From: VRUE01 sp963840565 | GTDB taxonomy: Bacteria; Actinomycetota; Thermoleophilia; Solirubrobacterales; 70-9 | Length of the DNA stretch: 64,000 nucleotides | Assembly: GCA_963840565.1 (NCBI GenBank) | Contig: CAWIZH010000002.1 | Location: 620,001-684,000 of the forward strand | Direction: 5' to 3' | Shown here: positions 20,243 to 29,245 of the stretch, one piece after another | Layout of the letters: every line of letters starts with the position of its first letter | How positions within the stretch are numbered: position 1 is the first letter of the stretch | Notes under the pieces: generated by a model | Told to the model about the DNA's origin: nothing | Seen by the model: only the letters and a program-made list of their open reading frames with translations | Databases searched by the model: none | Translations under genes and position numbers: made by a program

Positions 20243-21928
20243 CTAGGCCGCGGCGAGCAGCTCGCGGGCGTGGCGCGTGGCGGCCTCGTCGGAGCGCTCG
20301 CCACCGAGCATGCGGAGGATCTCCTCGACCACGCCCTCGCCGTCGAGGCGGCGCACGCTGGCGCTGGCGCGCTCTCCGGAGACGTCCTTCTCCAGGGTGA
20401 AGTGGGTCTCGGCAAGCGAGGCGACCTGGGGCAGGTGGGTGATGCAGAGCACCTGGCGGTCCTCGCCGAGGGCGCGCAGCCGCTCGCCGACGGCGCGAGC
20501 GGTCTTGCCGCCCACGCCGGCGTCGATCTCGTCGAAGACCAGCGTCCCGGCGCCGGCCCCACCGCCGAAGCCGCTCAGCGCCAGCATCACCCGCGAGAGC
20601 TCGCCGCCCGAAGCAGCGTCGCGCAGCGGCGCCGGCTCCAGGCCGGGATTCGGCGCCAGCTTGAGCTCGACCGTCTCGGCCCCGTTCATGCCGAACCCCT
20701 CGGGGTGCGGCTCCAGCACGACCTCGAGCCGCGCCCCCGGCATCGCCAGCCGCTCCAGCTCGGCGGCCACCTCGCGCTGCAGCGGCGCGGCGGCTTTTGC
20801 CCGGCCCTTGCCGAGCTTGCCGCCGAGCTTGGCCCGGCGCGCCTCGGCCTGCGGCCAGCGCCGCCTCGGCCTCTGCCCAGTGCTGCTCGGCGTTCTCCAG
20901 GCGGGAGATCTCGGCCCGGCAGTGCTCCGCGTGGGCAAGGACCGACTCGACGCTGCCGCCGTGCTTGCGCTGCAGCCGGTCGAGCGCCTCGAGCCGCTCT
21001 TCGATCGCGGCGAGCCGGCCCGGATCCGCCTCGAGACCGTCGAGGTAGCCGCGCAGCTCGCCGGCGACGTCGCCGAGCTCGATCGCGAGGGCGCCGATCC
21101 GCGCCGCGAGCGCATCGAGATCGGCGTCGACCCCGCCCACGCCCTGCAGCAGCGCTTCGGCCTGGGCCAGAGCGCCGACGGCGCCGCCGCCGTCCTCCTC
21201 GGCGCCGATCGCCGCCGCCTGGGCGCCGGCAGCCGCCTCGCGCAGCCCCTCGGCGTGGTCGCAGGCGCTCGCGCTCGCTCGCCAGATCGGCCCCCTCGAC
21301 CGGGTCGGGTGCGACCTCCTCGATCTCGGAAAGCTCGTAGCGGAAGAGGTCGAGATCGCGCTCCCGAGACCCGTCGCGCTCGCGCAGCTCCGCCAGCTCC
21401 GCCGCCAGTCGCAGGCACTCCCGGTGCGCCGCCCGATAGCTCTCGCGCAGCGCCAGGTGCGTCGGCCCGGCAAAACCGTCAAGCACGTCCATCTGGGCTG
21501 AGGAGATCGTCAGCTTGCGGTGCTCGTGCTGGCCGTAGAAGGCGAGCAGCCGCCCGCCCAGCAGTTTCAAATCAGATGCCGAAGCGGCGCGCCCGGCGAC
21601 GAAGGCGCTCGTCCGCCCGCCCGCCGAGACCCGCCGCCCGAGCACGACCTCATCGGCCCCCTCGGGCAGCCGCTCGGCGATCTCAGCCATCTCCGGCTCG
21701 TCCGAGCAATCCCCGCGGCAGGTCAAAGACACCCTCGACCCAGGCCTCCTCCGCCCCGGGCCGCACGATCTGCGGCCGCGCCTTGCCCGCCCATCAGCAG
21801 ATCAAGCGAGTGCGCCAACACGGTCTTGCCCGCGCCGGTCTCGCCGGTAATCGCGTTAAGCCCTCGCCAAGCCGCAGTTCCGCCCTCTCGATCAGGAGCA
21901 GATTCTCGATCCTCAGCTCACGCAACAC
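20243..21928 (-). CDS. recN: DNA repair protein RecN (several frameshifts)
   Basis: An SMC-like ATPase of double-strand break repair. The N-terminus (LRELRIENLLLIERAELRL) starts at GTG 21928, or TTG 21925. The Walker A (NAITGETGAGKTVLAHSLDL) appears in a shifted frame near 21830. GRLLAFYGQHEHRKL, a coiled-coil middle, the signature ASGGELSRVMLALSG, the Walker B TLVFDEIDAGVGGKTA and CITHLPQVASLAETHF follow. At least four frame changes are needed across 1.69 kb. The length of about 560 residues is normal. It sits between nadK/MFS and steA, as in the conserved actinobacterial order. Confidence 0.9.
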
Positions 21929-21990
21929 CCCTCTGTATCTAGCACCGGCAGCGGACCGAAGCCGCTGTCCAAGCCGCGACCCGCTGGCGC

Positions 21991-23516
21991 CTACGCCTCG
22001 GCGGCAGCCGGCTCCGGAGCGGCCTTCGGCATGCTGGACGAAGTCCCTGGACCTGACGAGGGCGAAGCCCAGCGCGGCGCCGACGAAGGAAAGGATCGCG
22101 GCGATCAGGATGATCTCGTTGAAGGCGCCGACGAAGGCGACGTCGGAGGCGTGGACGACCTCAGGGCGGATCCGGGCCGGAGTCACCGCCGCGGCGGCGC
22201 GCGAGCCGCCCGAGGCGACGATTTCGCCGAGCCCGCTCGGCGCGTGGGGCAGCAGCTCGGAGAGCTTCGAGTTGACGCTCGACTGGAAGACCGCGCCGAG
22301 CCCGGCGACGCCGGTCGCGATCCCGACCTGGCGGAAGGTGGTGTTGATCCCCGAGCCCATGCCGGACTTCTCGACCGGGACGACGGCGATCGCCGCCTGC
22401 CCGATCCCGGGGTTGGTGATGCCGATGCCGATGCCGGCGACGAGGAAGCCGCCGAGCAGCGTCGTCCAGCCCGAGTCGGGCGAGACGCCGTGCATCAGCA
22501 GCAGGCCGACCCCGACCGTGGCGAGGCCGACGCCGAGCAGGACGCGGATCGGGATCCTGTTCGAGAGCGCGCCGGAGATCGGCGCGACGATGAAGCCGAG
22601 CACGGTCAGCGGCAGGAAGCGCAGGCCCGCCTCGAGCGGCGAGAAGTCGAGCACTCCCTGCATGTAGATGGTCAGGTAGAGGAACATCGCGAACATCCCC
22701 GCCGAGAGCCCGAAGGCGACGGCCGAGACGCCGTTGAAGGCGGGCTTGCGGAAGAGCGAGAGGTCGAGCATCGGGTATTTGGAGCGCAGCTCGATCGCGA
22801 CGAAGGCCGAGAGCAGCACCGCGGAGCCGATCAGGCAGGAGAGGATCAGGGGGCTGCCCCAGCCCTCGGGGTTGCCCCGGATCAGCCCGAAGATCAGCAG
22901 GAAGAGCGCCAGCGAGAAGGTGATCGAGCCCGGGCACGTCGATCGGTTCCGGGTCTTTGGCGAAGACGTTGACGATCTGGCGCTCGGTCAGGACCATCGC
23001 CGTGATCCCGATCGGCACGTTGAGGAAGAAGATCCACTCCCAGCCGAGGCTTTCGGTGATCAGCCCGCCGACCAGCGGCCCGACCGCGACCGCGCCGCCG
23101 ACCGTCGCCCCCCAGACGCCGAACGCCGTCGCCCGGTCCTTGCCGTGGAACTCCTGGCCGATCAGGGCCAGCGAGGTGGCGAACATCCCCGCCCCGCCGA
23201 TGCCCTGCAGCCCGCGGGCCAGGTTGAGCAGGGTCGGGTCGTTGGAGATGCCGCAGAGGAACGAGGCGAAGGTGAAGATCCCAAAGCCGATCGTGAAGAC
23301 GCGACGGCGCCCGAGCCGGTCGCCCAGCGAGCCGGCCGTGAGCAGGAAGGCGGCCAGCATCAGCGAGTAGGCGTCGACGACCCACTGCAGGCTGGAGAGG
23401 CTGGCGTGCAGTTCCCGCTGGATGTCGGGCAGGGCGACGTTGACGACCGTGACGTCGAGCAGCAGCATGAACGTCGCGATCGAGACGAGGAGGAGGGTCC
23501 ACCACTTGCGCTCCAT
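21991..23516 (-). CDS. MFS drug exporter, DHA2 (14-TM) type (frameshifted)
   Basis: About 508 residues with roughly 14 hydrophobic segments. Family motifs are LLDVTVVNVALPDIQREL in TM1 (the D1-type motif of DHA2 exporters), GSLGDRLGRRRVF in the first loop (motif A) and GPLVGGLITESLGWEWIFFL in TM5 (motif C, antiporter). Frameshifts lie near 22935 and 22035. A proton-coupled exporter of lipophilic compounds is the usual role; the substrate is unknown. It interrupts the nadK-recN order seen in M. tuberculosis, and dispersed repeat copy 3 lies just upstream of its start. Confidence 0.82.
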
Positions 23517-23555
23517 GGGGCGAAACCCTAGAGAACCGAACACGTCGGCTTTCGG

Positions 23556-23667
23556 GGCCTGTCCCGGCAGGGGTTCCACTTAACTTTTTGGATGCGGACG
23601 GAGTTGCTGACGCCGCAAGGTGGGCGCCCAAAAAGTACAAGACGTTCCACCCCTACCGGGACAGGCC
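23556..23667. repeat. Dispersed palindromic element, copy 3 (inverted orientation)
   Basis: A 112-bp element in the opposite orientation to copies 1 and 2. The outer arms GGCCTGTCCCGGCAGGGGT and (reverse complement of the right side) GGCCTGTCCCGGTAGGGGT pair. The inner stem is CTTTTTGG/CCAAAAAG, one base pair shorter than in the other copies, and the loop carries GGCGTCAGC. The outermost bases differ from the other copies but remain paired. It begins immediately after the nadK stop and ends about 40 bp before the MFS ATG. Confidence 0.92.
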
Positions 23668-24514
23668 TCAGACGGCGAGGTGGCCGAACTTCTCGCGGAT
23701 GCGGTGGTAGAAGCTCGTGCCTGGGAGCTGGGCGAGCTTGCCGACGGAATCGACGAAGCGGATGTCGAGGGCAGCTCCGGGCGTAAGGGTGCCGGCCTGG
23801 GCGCCGTCGATCGCGACGTCGACCGGCTCGCGCCCGGCCGCGTTGCCGACGGTGAGCACGTCGCCGGGCGCGACGACGAGGGCGCGGGCGGTTAGCGAGT
23901 GCGGGGCGATGTAGCTGACCACGTAGCCCTTTACGCCCCAGGCGAGGATCGGGCCTTGGTTGGCGAGGTTGTAGCCGGTCGAGCCGGCCGGGGTGGCGGC
24001 GACGAGGCCGTCGCAGCGCACGTTGCCCACCTCCTCGCCGGCGATCCGGTAGCTGAGCTCGGCGACGCGATCCTGGGGGCGGCGGCTGAAGCTGACGTCG
24101 TTGAAGGCGAAGTGGGCCTCGCCGTCGATCTCGACCGCAGAGCGCGGGCAGGTCGATCGTCTCGGTCTCTCCGGCCAGGGCGCGGGCGATCCCCGCCTCG
24201 GCCTCGTCGCGCTCGACCGCGGCGAGAAAGCCGACTGTGCCGAAGTTGACGCCGAAGACCGGAACGCCAGTGCGGGCAAACCTGCGCAGCGCGTAGAGGA
24301 TCGAGCCGTCGCCGCCGAGCACAAGGCAGAGGTCAGGATCGGTCGGAAGCCGCTCCACCGCCTCGACCCCTGCCCCCGCATCGCCGTGCTTGGCCAGCTC
24401 TTTGGCGGTCGCGACCAGGCGCCAGCCGGCCTCGCCCGCGACGGCAGCGGCCAGCGCAACCGCCTCGGTCGCGGTCGGCGGATGCGAGTGGGTGATCAGT
24501 GCGGCGGTCTTCAT
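23668..24514 (-). CDS. nadK: NAD kinase (one frameshift)
   Basis: It phosphorylates NAD to NADP. The catalytic GGDGS motif is in LCLVLGGDGSILYALRRFA, followed by VFGVNFGTVGFLA. After a frameshift near 24140 (one extra base) come HFAFNDVSFSR, CDGLVAATPAGSTGYNLANQ and VAPGDVLTVG. The length of about 281 residues is typical. The ATG at 24514 overlaps the tlyA stop (ATGA). The stop codon touches dispersed repeat copy 3. Confidence 0.93.
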
Positions 24515-25329
24515 CGCCGCCGGCCCCGGCCCTTTGACTTGCGCTCCTCCGGCTCTGCCTCCGCAATCGCCTGCTCGAGGTCAGCGACCTCCGGTTCGCT
24601 GCCGCCGCACCAGACGAAGGTCTCGCGGTTGCCCTTCGGGCCTGGCAGTCCGGACGAGGCAAAGCCACGGATGGGAAGCCCGAGCTCGCGCGCGGCGAGC
24701 GCAACGCCGAGGATCGCCTCGCGCCGGTCGGAGAGGTCGTGGACGACGCCCCTGCCGACCCGCGCCCGCCCGAGCTCGAACTGCGGCTTGACCATCGCTA
24801 GAACTTCGCCCTGGGGCTCGAGGCACGCGACCACGGCGGGCAGGATCTTGGCCAGCGAGATGAAGGAGACGTCGACCGTCGCCAAGCTGGGCACGAAGGG
24901 CAGGTCCGCGGGCAGCATCTCGCGCGCGTTGAGCCGCTCGATCACGGTCACGCGGGGGTCATTGCGCAGGCTGACGTCGATCTGCCCGTAGGCGACATCA
25001 GCTGCGATCACCCGCGATGCCCCATGCTGCAGCATGCAGTCGCTGAAGCCACCGGTCGAAGCGCCGACGTCGAGGCAGTCGCGCCCGGCGACGTCGATGC
25101 CGAGCGCGTCAAGCGCGTTTTCAAGCTTGATCCCGCCGCGCGAGACGAAGCGCGGCCCCTCGGCGACGATCAGCGCCGCCTCGGGCTCAACCAGCTGGCT
25201 GGGGCGCAGGGCGACCGGGCCATCGCGACCGACCCGCACGGCGCCCGCCCGCACAGCGCCGGCAGCGGCCGTGCGCGAGGGAAAGAGGCCCCGCTCGGCC
25301 AGAACCGCGTCTATTCGCGCCTTCTTCAT
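24511..25329 (-). CDS. tlyA: TlyA family rRNA 2'-O-methyltransferase
   Basis: A 272-residue protein with an N-terminal S4 RNA-binding domain (RIDAVLAERGLFPSRTAAAG) and an FtsJ-type methyltransferase domain. The SAM-binding motif is CLDVGASTGGFSDCMLQHGA, and the K-D-K-E-type residues include VKPQFELGR. M. tuberculosis TlyA methylates C1409 of 16S and C1920 of 23S rRNA, which determines capreomycin sensitivity; the same reaction is inferred here. The ATG at 25329 is the start, because extending the frame upstream reads through non-coding DNA. It shares an ATGA overlap with nadK. Intact. Confidence 0.93.
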   Translation of the reverse strand: MKKARIDAVLAERGLFPSRTAAAGAVRAGAVRVGRDGPVALRPSQLVEPEAALIVAEGPRFVSRGGIKLENALDALGIDVAGRDCLDVGASTGGFSDCMLQHGASRVIAADVAYGQIDVSLRNDPRVTVIERLNAREMLPADLPFVPSLATVDVSFISLAKILPAVVACLEPQGEVLAMVKPQFELGRARVGRGVVHDLSDRREAILGVALAARELGLPIRGFASSGLPGPKGNRETFVWCGGSEPEVADLEQAIAEAEPEERKSKGRGRRR

Positions 25330-25688
25330 CCGCCGCAACGGTAGCGCCGCCCTTGCCAGTCGGCCGCCCGCAGGCCGTCGATACAGGTTTTTAACCACGC
25401 TTTGCCTACGGCTGATTCGATGCTCCCTGCCCGGGTAGCCAACGCCAGACGGGGCTTCCGGGGACGCGCAGAATGGTCTGTGATCCCACTCACACACAAA
25501 TCGCACATACGTTCGTACGCTGTTCAAGGATTCGCAGAGGAAAACCGATAGAAGGGGCAGATCGAAAAGACTTTTTGGCTGGGTTCGGAGTCGCCCATAC
25601 GGCTCTTGTCGCTTCCCACGACGAGTAGCCCGCGACTCATCAAAGGGCCCACCTACCTCCCACGGATCCACATATATAGAGATACATA
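25330..25688. other. Non-coding flank upstream of tlyA and left of the island
   Basis: No convincing coding sequence in about 360 bp. Base composition becomes noticeably less GC-rich. The segment 25653-25688 (a CCACATATATAGAGAT-like block) resembles sequence at 31444-31472, and a small palindrome, AGAGAT-acat-ATCTCT, spans 25678-25693. The intrinsic terminator just to the right faces the plus strand, so a small plus-strand RNA could originate here. That is an inference. Confidence 0.5.
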
Positions 25689-25755
25689 TCTCTCCTCCCT
25701 GTAGTAACCCCAGAACTCGCCTCGGCTCCCCGCCGGGGCGTTTTCTGTTGTGGGG
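25689..25755. repeat. 67-bp direct repeat, left copy (putative attL)
   Basis: Identical over 67 bp to 29957-30023 and in the same orientation. It begins TCTCTCCTCCCTGTAGTAAC and ends CTGTTGTGGGG. It marks the left boundary of a 4268-bp unit with different gene content and base composition. It contains an intrinsic terminator. A diverged partial third copy lies at 31444-31499. Confidence 0.92.
25718..25749 (+). terminator. Intrinsic terminator in left 67-bp repeat
   Basis: CGCCTCGGC-TCCCC-GCCGGGGCG forms a 9-bp stem (one G-U pair) with a 5-nt loop, followed by TTTTCTGTT. This is a canonical rho-independent terminator for plus-strand transcripts. No plus-strand gene precedes it, so it either ends an unannotated RNA or is the 3' end of the integration target. 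Confidence 0.75.
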
Positions 25756-25825
25756 CTCTAGCAAGCCGAAAACGCGGTATCGACCAATAGCCGAAGTGGC
25801 GTTGAAGATCGATTTACCACCTCCC

Positions 25826-25845
25826 GTGCCACAGTTGGTGCCACA
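25826..25845. repeat. Tandem GTGCCACA pair near left end
   Basis: Two GTGCCACA octamers at 25826-25833 and 25838-25845 (12-bp period), followed by GTCAG. The same arrangement, with an 11-bp period, lies at 29843-29861 near the other end. The positions, 70 to 100 bp inside each 67-bp repeat, would suit arm-type sites of a tyrosine recombinase. The role is inferred. Confidence 0.5.
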
Positions 25846-26099
25846 GTCAGATGCAGCAGCCCCACCAGGACCAGGCCCCCTGAGCCTTCCGCTGCTCTCG
25901 CAGAGCAGACGAGGTCCGGGGTCCACTCACTCCCGGGCGCGAGGACTCCGATCAACGATCGTTCGATCTCTGGTGGAAATGCTTGGGTTTCCTGTTACTT
26001 CTTTTTTCATTAATCAATCATTTCTGATCAACGGATCGATGCGCCGCCCGGGCAATGCCCAGCGCGTTGCCGCCGTAATCAGAGCAAAGGAGGAGACAA
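25846..26099. other. Non-coding leader of the secreted-protein gene
   Basis: About 250 bp without a convincing gene. It includes an AT-rich stretch near 25990-26035 (CTTCTTTTTTCATTAATCAA) that could hold a promoter, and ends with a very strong ribosome site (AAAGGAGGAG) 5 bp before the ATG at 26100. Confidence 0.45.
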
Positions 26100-26438
26100 A
26101 TGCAGCTCACGATGAAGAGAGGCAGTTTGCTCTTGGCTTCACTCGCGGTGTTGATCGCCACGATGGCTCTCGCGTCATCTTCCGCGTCGGCAAGTCAGTT
26201 CTGCGGAGGCCAATCGGTAAACAATGCGAACAAGTGCTGGGGCGCCGGCCGCTACATGCTGGGCGCTACGGCCAAAGGAGAAAGTACCGGCGTATGCGTT
26301 GGCGCGGATCTAACCCAGGGATCCTGTGTGCCAGTCCATGACGTCGCCGGCGTCATGGTGCCTGGTGGCGTGCACTACCCGTGGGTGATCGGGACAGCGT
26401 CGGCCTTCACCCTCACCTCTAGCTTCACCTACGAATAA
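26100..26438 (+). CDS. Small secreted Cys-containing protein, unknown function
   Basis: 112 residues with a Sec signal peptide (KRGSLLLASLAVLIATMALA, then SSSASAS). The mature part of about 80 residues has four cysteines (QFCGG, NKCWGAG, GVCVGAD, GSCVPV), enough for two disulfides, and is rich in Gly, Val and Thr. No family is recognised. A near-perfect Shine-Dalgarno, AAAGGAGGAG, precedes the ATG, so expression is probably strong. It is followed 15 bp later by a lipoprotein gene and is likely cotranscribed with it. It lies inside the repeat-bounded unit. Confidence 0.75.
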   Translation: MQLTMKRGSLLLASLAVLIATMALASSSASASQFCGGQSVNNANKCWGAGRYMLGATAKGESTGVCVGADLTQGSCVPVHDVAGVMVPGGVHYPWVIGTASAFTLTSSFTYE

Positions 26439-26453
26439 GTTGGGCGGTCGGTA

Positions 26454-27077
26454 GTGCGGCACGGCAGGCCGAGTCGTCGCTCTCTTTGCGAGAGATGGCC
26501 ACTCGGCCTGCTGCTCGCACTGTTGTTGTCGGCGAGCTTGACGGCATGTGGCAGCGCCGAGCAGTCCGGCAGCGAACGAGCGCCGACGCGCACCCCTGGA
26601 CCCTCAAACGACACTCTGCGATCGTCACCCGATGACCGCGTATCACGCGCCCTGCCTGAGAACTTCGCTCTGCTGCGCAGATCCCCTGACGGCATACCCC
26701 TCCTTGTCAGGCAGACCCTGAGCGCGCGAATACCGGGCATGGCTTGGGACCTTGCCCATCGTGTCCCAATACGTGCGACCAGCGCTTACTGGCTGGTGCC
26801 CGGCACTAAAAAACTCTGCATGGTGGCGACCACCCCCAAGTCGCCGGCCATCAGCTTCGCCTGCACAAGCGCCAGTCGAGCGCTTCGCCACGGGATCGTA
26901 AACACTTCGCTCGACCGGATCTCTGGCAGGCGCACCATGGTCGGCATAACCCCGGATGGAACTCATTCCGCGCTGATTCAGAGTGGCGCTCTGACCACCT
27001 CCGCCCGCGTGCGCCATGGCCGCTTTGTGCTTCGCGACTCCGTTGCTTTGCCACCAGACCAGGTGACTCTCCGCTAA
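26454..27077 (+). CDS. Lipoprotein, unknown function
   Basis: 207 residues with a type II signal peptide: hydrophobic LGLLLALLLSASLTAC, with Cys in the lipobox SLTAC. A Ser/Pro/Thr linker follows, then a domain including AYWLVPGTKKLCMVATTPKS and RRTMVGITPDGTHSALIQSG, which looks like beta-strand-rich extracellular sequence. The start GTG 26454 lies 15 bp downstream of the secreted protein stop. No family is recognised. The 3' end abuts the relaxase remnant in another frame, suggesting a recombination junction. Confidence 0.65.
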   Translation: MRHGRPSRRSLCERWPLGLLLALLLSASLTACGSAEQSGSERAPTRTPGPSNDTLRSSPDDRVSRALPENFALLRRSPDGIPLLVRQTLSARIPGMAWDLAHRVPIRATSAYWLVPGTKKLCMVATTPKSPAISFACTSASRALRHGIVNTSLDRISGRRTMVGITPDGTHSALIQSGALTTSARVRHGRFVLRDSVALPPDQVTLR

Positions 27078-27079
27078 GC

Positions 27080-27526
27080 ACCTTTGCCGCCCAGATCAGC
27101 GAACGGCTGGCAGAGGAGAGGGCGAAGCTGGCGCAGATGGAGCCACCGGGCGCGGAGGTCCAGCGCGAGCGCGAGATCGCCGCCCAGCTTCTTGACGCCC
27201 GCTCAGCGCAAGCGCTCACGGCCGCTCGGATCGAGCCGCCCCCATACATCGTCAAGGAGCTGGGGGAGAGGCCCGCCAATCCGACCAGGGCAAGGGCCTG
27301 GGATCGAGGCGTTCAGGGGGTCGAGCGCTACCGGCTCGAACACGGCGTGAGGGACGGGGGCAGCGCCTTCGGCCGCGAGCCGCAAGACGCCCTAGCGCGG
27401 GCGACTCGCGAGGCAGCACAGCGAAGGCTTGCAGAGACTCAGCGCCGCCTTGGCCTTGTGCAACAGCTAACCAAAACCAGGGAGAGGACGAGGAGCATCG
27501 AGCGAGGCTTCAGCATTGGTCGGTGA
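27080..27526 (+). pseudogene. C-terminal remnant of a MobF/TraA-type conjugative relaxase
   Basis: The frame encodes a coiled-coil-like stretch (ISERLAEERAKLAQMEPPGA), then PPPYIVKELGERPANPTRAR and AWDRGVQGVERYRLEHGV. That LGxRP...W...IexYRxxxG pattern is characteristic of the tail of actinobacterial TrwC/TraA relaxases. The nuclease and helicase domains, normally over 900 residues, are absent and no start codon is evident, so this is a truncated remnant. It supports a conjugative origin for the 25.7-30.0 kb unit. Confidence 0.65.
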
Positions 27527-27673
27527 GCCCCCCGACCTGCGCGATTGAAGCACCGCGCTCGCGCTGGTCAACCCCCTGCGGGGTCGGGCGCTGCGCGCCC
27601 TTGACAAGCACTCTCGCGGCGCTGAGTAGACGGGTAGGTCGGGGGGCTCCGCATCCGCTCCCGAGCGTGGCTC

Positions 27674-28399
27674 TCAGCCCTCCTCGTTCCACGACTTTGG
27701 GATCAGCTGGTGGTCTTCCGCATACTCGTCGTCATAGAACTGCTCCGAGATATTGTGCGGACCGCGATCGACCTTCTCTCGGGCGAGGCCGTCAGGAATC
27801 GTGAACGCCATCGCCTCAAACTTGGCAAATGTACGGAGGGTGGCGTCCGACGGGTCGAGCCCCATTCGCTCTGCGAGCCGTCGAGTCACCCTCGAAATCA
27901 GGTTCATCCGCTGGCCTGACTGGATCATTCGGTCACACTCGGCGCAGATGCCGTAGACGGCCGAACCATCGCCCTCCCGGTAGAGGAACTCAGACAACTC
28001 AGCGCAAACCCTGCACACAAGTGTCGCGCTTTCCAGTTGAGCGGCGAGCTTCTGGACTTCTTTATTCGAGGCCTTCCACTGCTTCTCGGCTTGGTGCTGG
28101 AGGTCGGCAATGTCGCGCCGATAGGTCTCCTCAAATTCAGACCTCGTTCTGTAACCCTCCCAACCGGCCTCATCTTCCTTCTTTGCGTAGCCAGAGACAT
28201 AACCGACGCAGTAGCCGAAAAACAGAGCGAGGACACCCGCTCCCCACAACATCAAATTGGTGGCTGAGCCAGCGGAGTCCAGTTCTCCGCCAAACAGCTT
28301 GGCGACTCCGTAGGCGACCCCGAGAGCGGGCAGAAGTAGAAGCCATCCCCAAACAGCGGCACCGAGCAGAGCGATAAGGCTGTGCTGCTGCCAAAGCAA
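27674..28399 (-). CDS. Two-TM membrane protein with cytosolic coiled coil and zinc ribbon
   Basis: 241 residues. Two N-terminal transmembrane helices (LIALLGAAVWGWLLLLPALG and LMLWGAGVLALFFGYCVGYV) are followed by a predicted coiled coil (EFEETYRRDIADLQHQAEKQ) and a two-CxxC zinc ribbon (LVCRVCAEL, GICAECDRM). The C-terminus is acidic. No known family is recognised. It is transcribed opposite to the other genes of the unit and ends about 150 bp from the relaxase remnant. Phage-defence or regulatory roles are possible, but nothing proves them. The frame is intact. Confidence 0.65.
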   Translation of the reverse strand: MLWQQHSLIALLGAAVWGWLLLLPALGVAYGVAKLFGGELDSAGSATNLMLWGAGVLALFFGYCVGYVSGYAKKEDEAGWEGYRTRSEFEETYRRDIADLQHQAEKQWKASNKEVQKLAAQLESATLVCRVCAELSEFLYREGDGSAVYGICAECDRMIQSGQRMNLISRVTRRLAERMGLDPSDATLRTFAKFEAMAFTIPDGLAREKVDRGPHNISEQFYDDEYAEDHQLIPKSWNEEG

Positions 28400-28537
28400 C
28401 CGGTACCACGGCGGGCTTTTCTTCTCAGCAGTAGGAACCGCGTAAGACTAAACCGTCCTCCCACACGAGAGTCAATATCGGCAGAAGTCGGCGAGTGTCG
28501 GTCGAGCGCCCGGTCAGCGCTCTAGTGTCCGTCATCG

Positions 28538-29218
28538 ATGCCTGAGCCGAGGTTGATCTTCGCGCTACCGGCCGGTGCGACGGTCCGGTTTATGCAGGGC
28601 GAGCCACCAATGGGGTCTGTGTCCTTTGCCGTGTTGTGGCTCCGGCTTTCACTCCAGCACGCCGATGTAGCCGAACAGGACCCGCTGACGGAGGAGCAGG
28701 CCGAGGAAATAGCACGCGCCCTGGCCGATGGCGGGAAGGTCAAAGCGAAGGACCAGAGGGATACGCCGGAGATAACTGCGGCCGTGGTCGCAATCACCGC
28801 CGCCGCCTTTGCCCTCGATGCGATGTACGGGGCACTGCGTCCCATTGTCAATTCTCCCGCCACGGAGGGATGCAAGAAGCCACCTCGCCATGCCCAAGTG
28901 ATGGAGTTGTTGAAGCACGGCTTCAAGATCAGCGGACGCGATCAGGGCCATTGGCCGACCGAAATGGAGTGGCTCTTTCGCCTGCGCGATCTCGGCGTCC
29001 ACCACGGCGAGGAGCCACGACCGCTCGTGGAGGAAATGCGCACCGATCAGGTCGTGGTGTTTGCACCCGCTGAGGCCGAAACCTTCTCCGCAGAGAACGC
29101 CCGGCGAGCCGCAGACTTCGCGAACGAGGTGATCGAGCACTGCATGCAGCACCCGAAGCCCGCGACCGCCGGGTGGGCAGGCATGCGGCTCTCGTCGCTT
29201 GAGAACCCGGACGACTAG
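28538..29218 (+). CDS. Helical protein with HEPN-like R-x4-H motif, unknown function
   Basis: 226 residues, mostly predicted helical. A helix FALDAMYGALRPIV is followed by EMEWLFRLRDLGVHHGEE, in which R150 and H155 form the R-x4-H motif of HEPN ribonucleases. HEPN proteins are common toxins or defence RNases, but the overall similarity is weak and no partner nucleotidyltransferase is next to it. It stands 27 bp upstream of the vapBC pair on the same strand, so the three may form one transcript. The start is ATG 28538. Confidence 0.6.
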   Translation: MPEPRLIFALPAGATVRFMQGEPPMGSVSFAVLWLRLSLQHADVAEQDPLTEEQAEEIARALADGGKVKAKDQRDTPEITAAVVAITAAAFALDAMYGALRPIVNSPATEGCKKPPRHAQVMELLKHGFKISGRDQGHWPTEMEWLFRLRDLGVHHGEEPRPLVEEMRTDQVVVFAPAEAETFSAENARRAADFANEVIEHCMQHPKPATAGWAGMRLSSLENPDD

Positions 29219-29245
29219 CGCCGCCGGGCGGGGTACCATCGGGGC

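Noticed and set aside
25826..25845. GTGCCACA pair as the tail of an integrase gene
   Set aside because: Reading through it on either strand gives no integrase motif upstream, so it is treated as a DNA site candidate and not a coding remnant.
24511..25926. Upstream extension of the tlyA frame to 25926
   Set aside because: The extension crosses the 67-bp repeat and non-coding DNA. The S4 domain begins exactly at the ATG at 25329.
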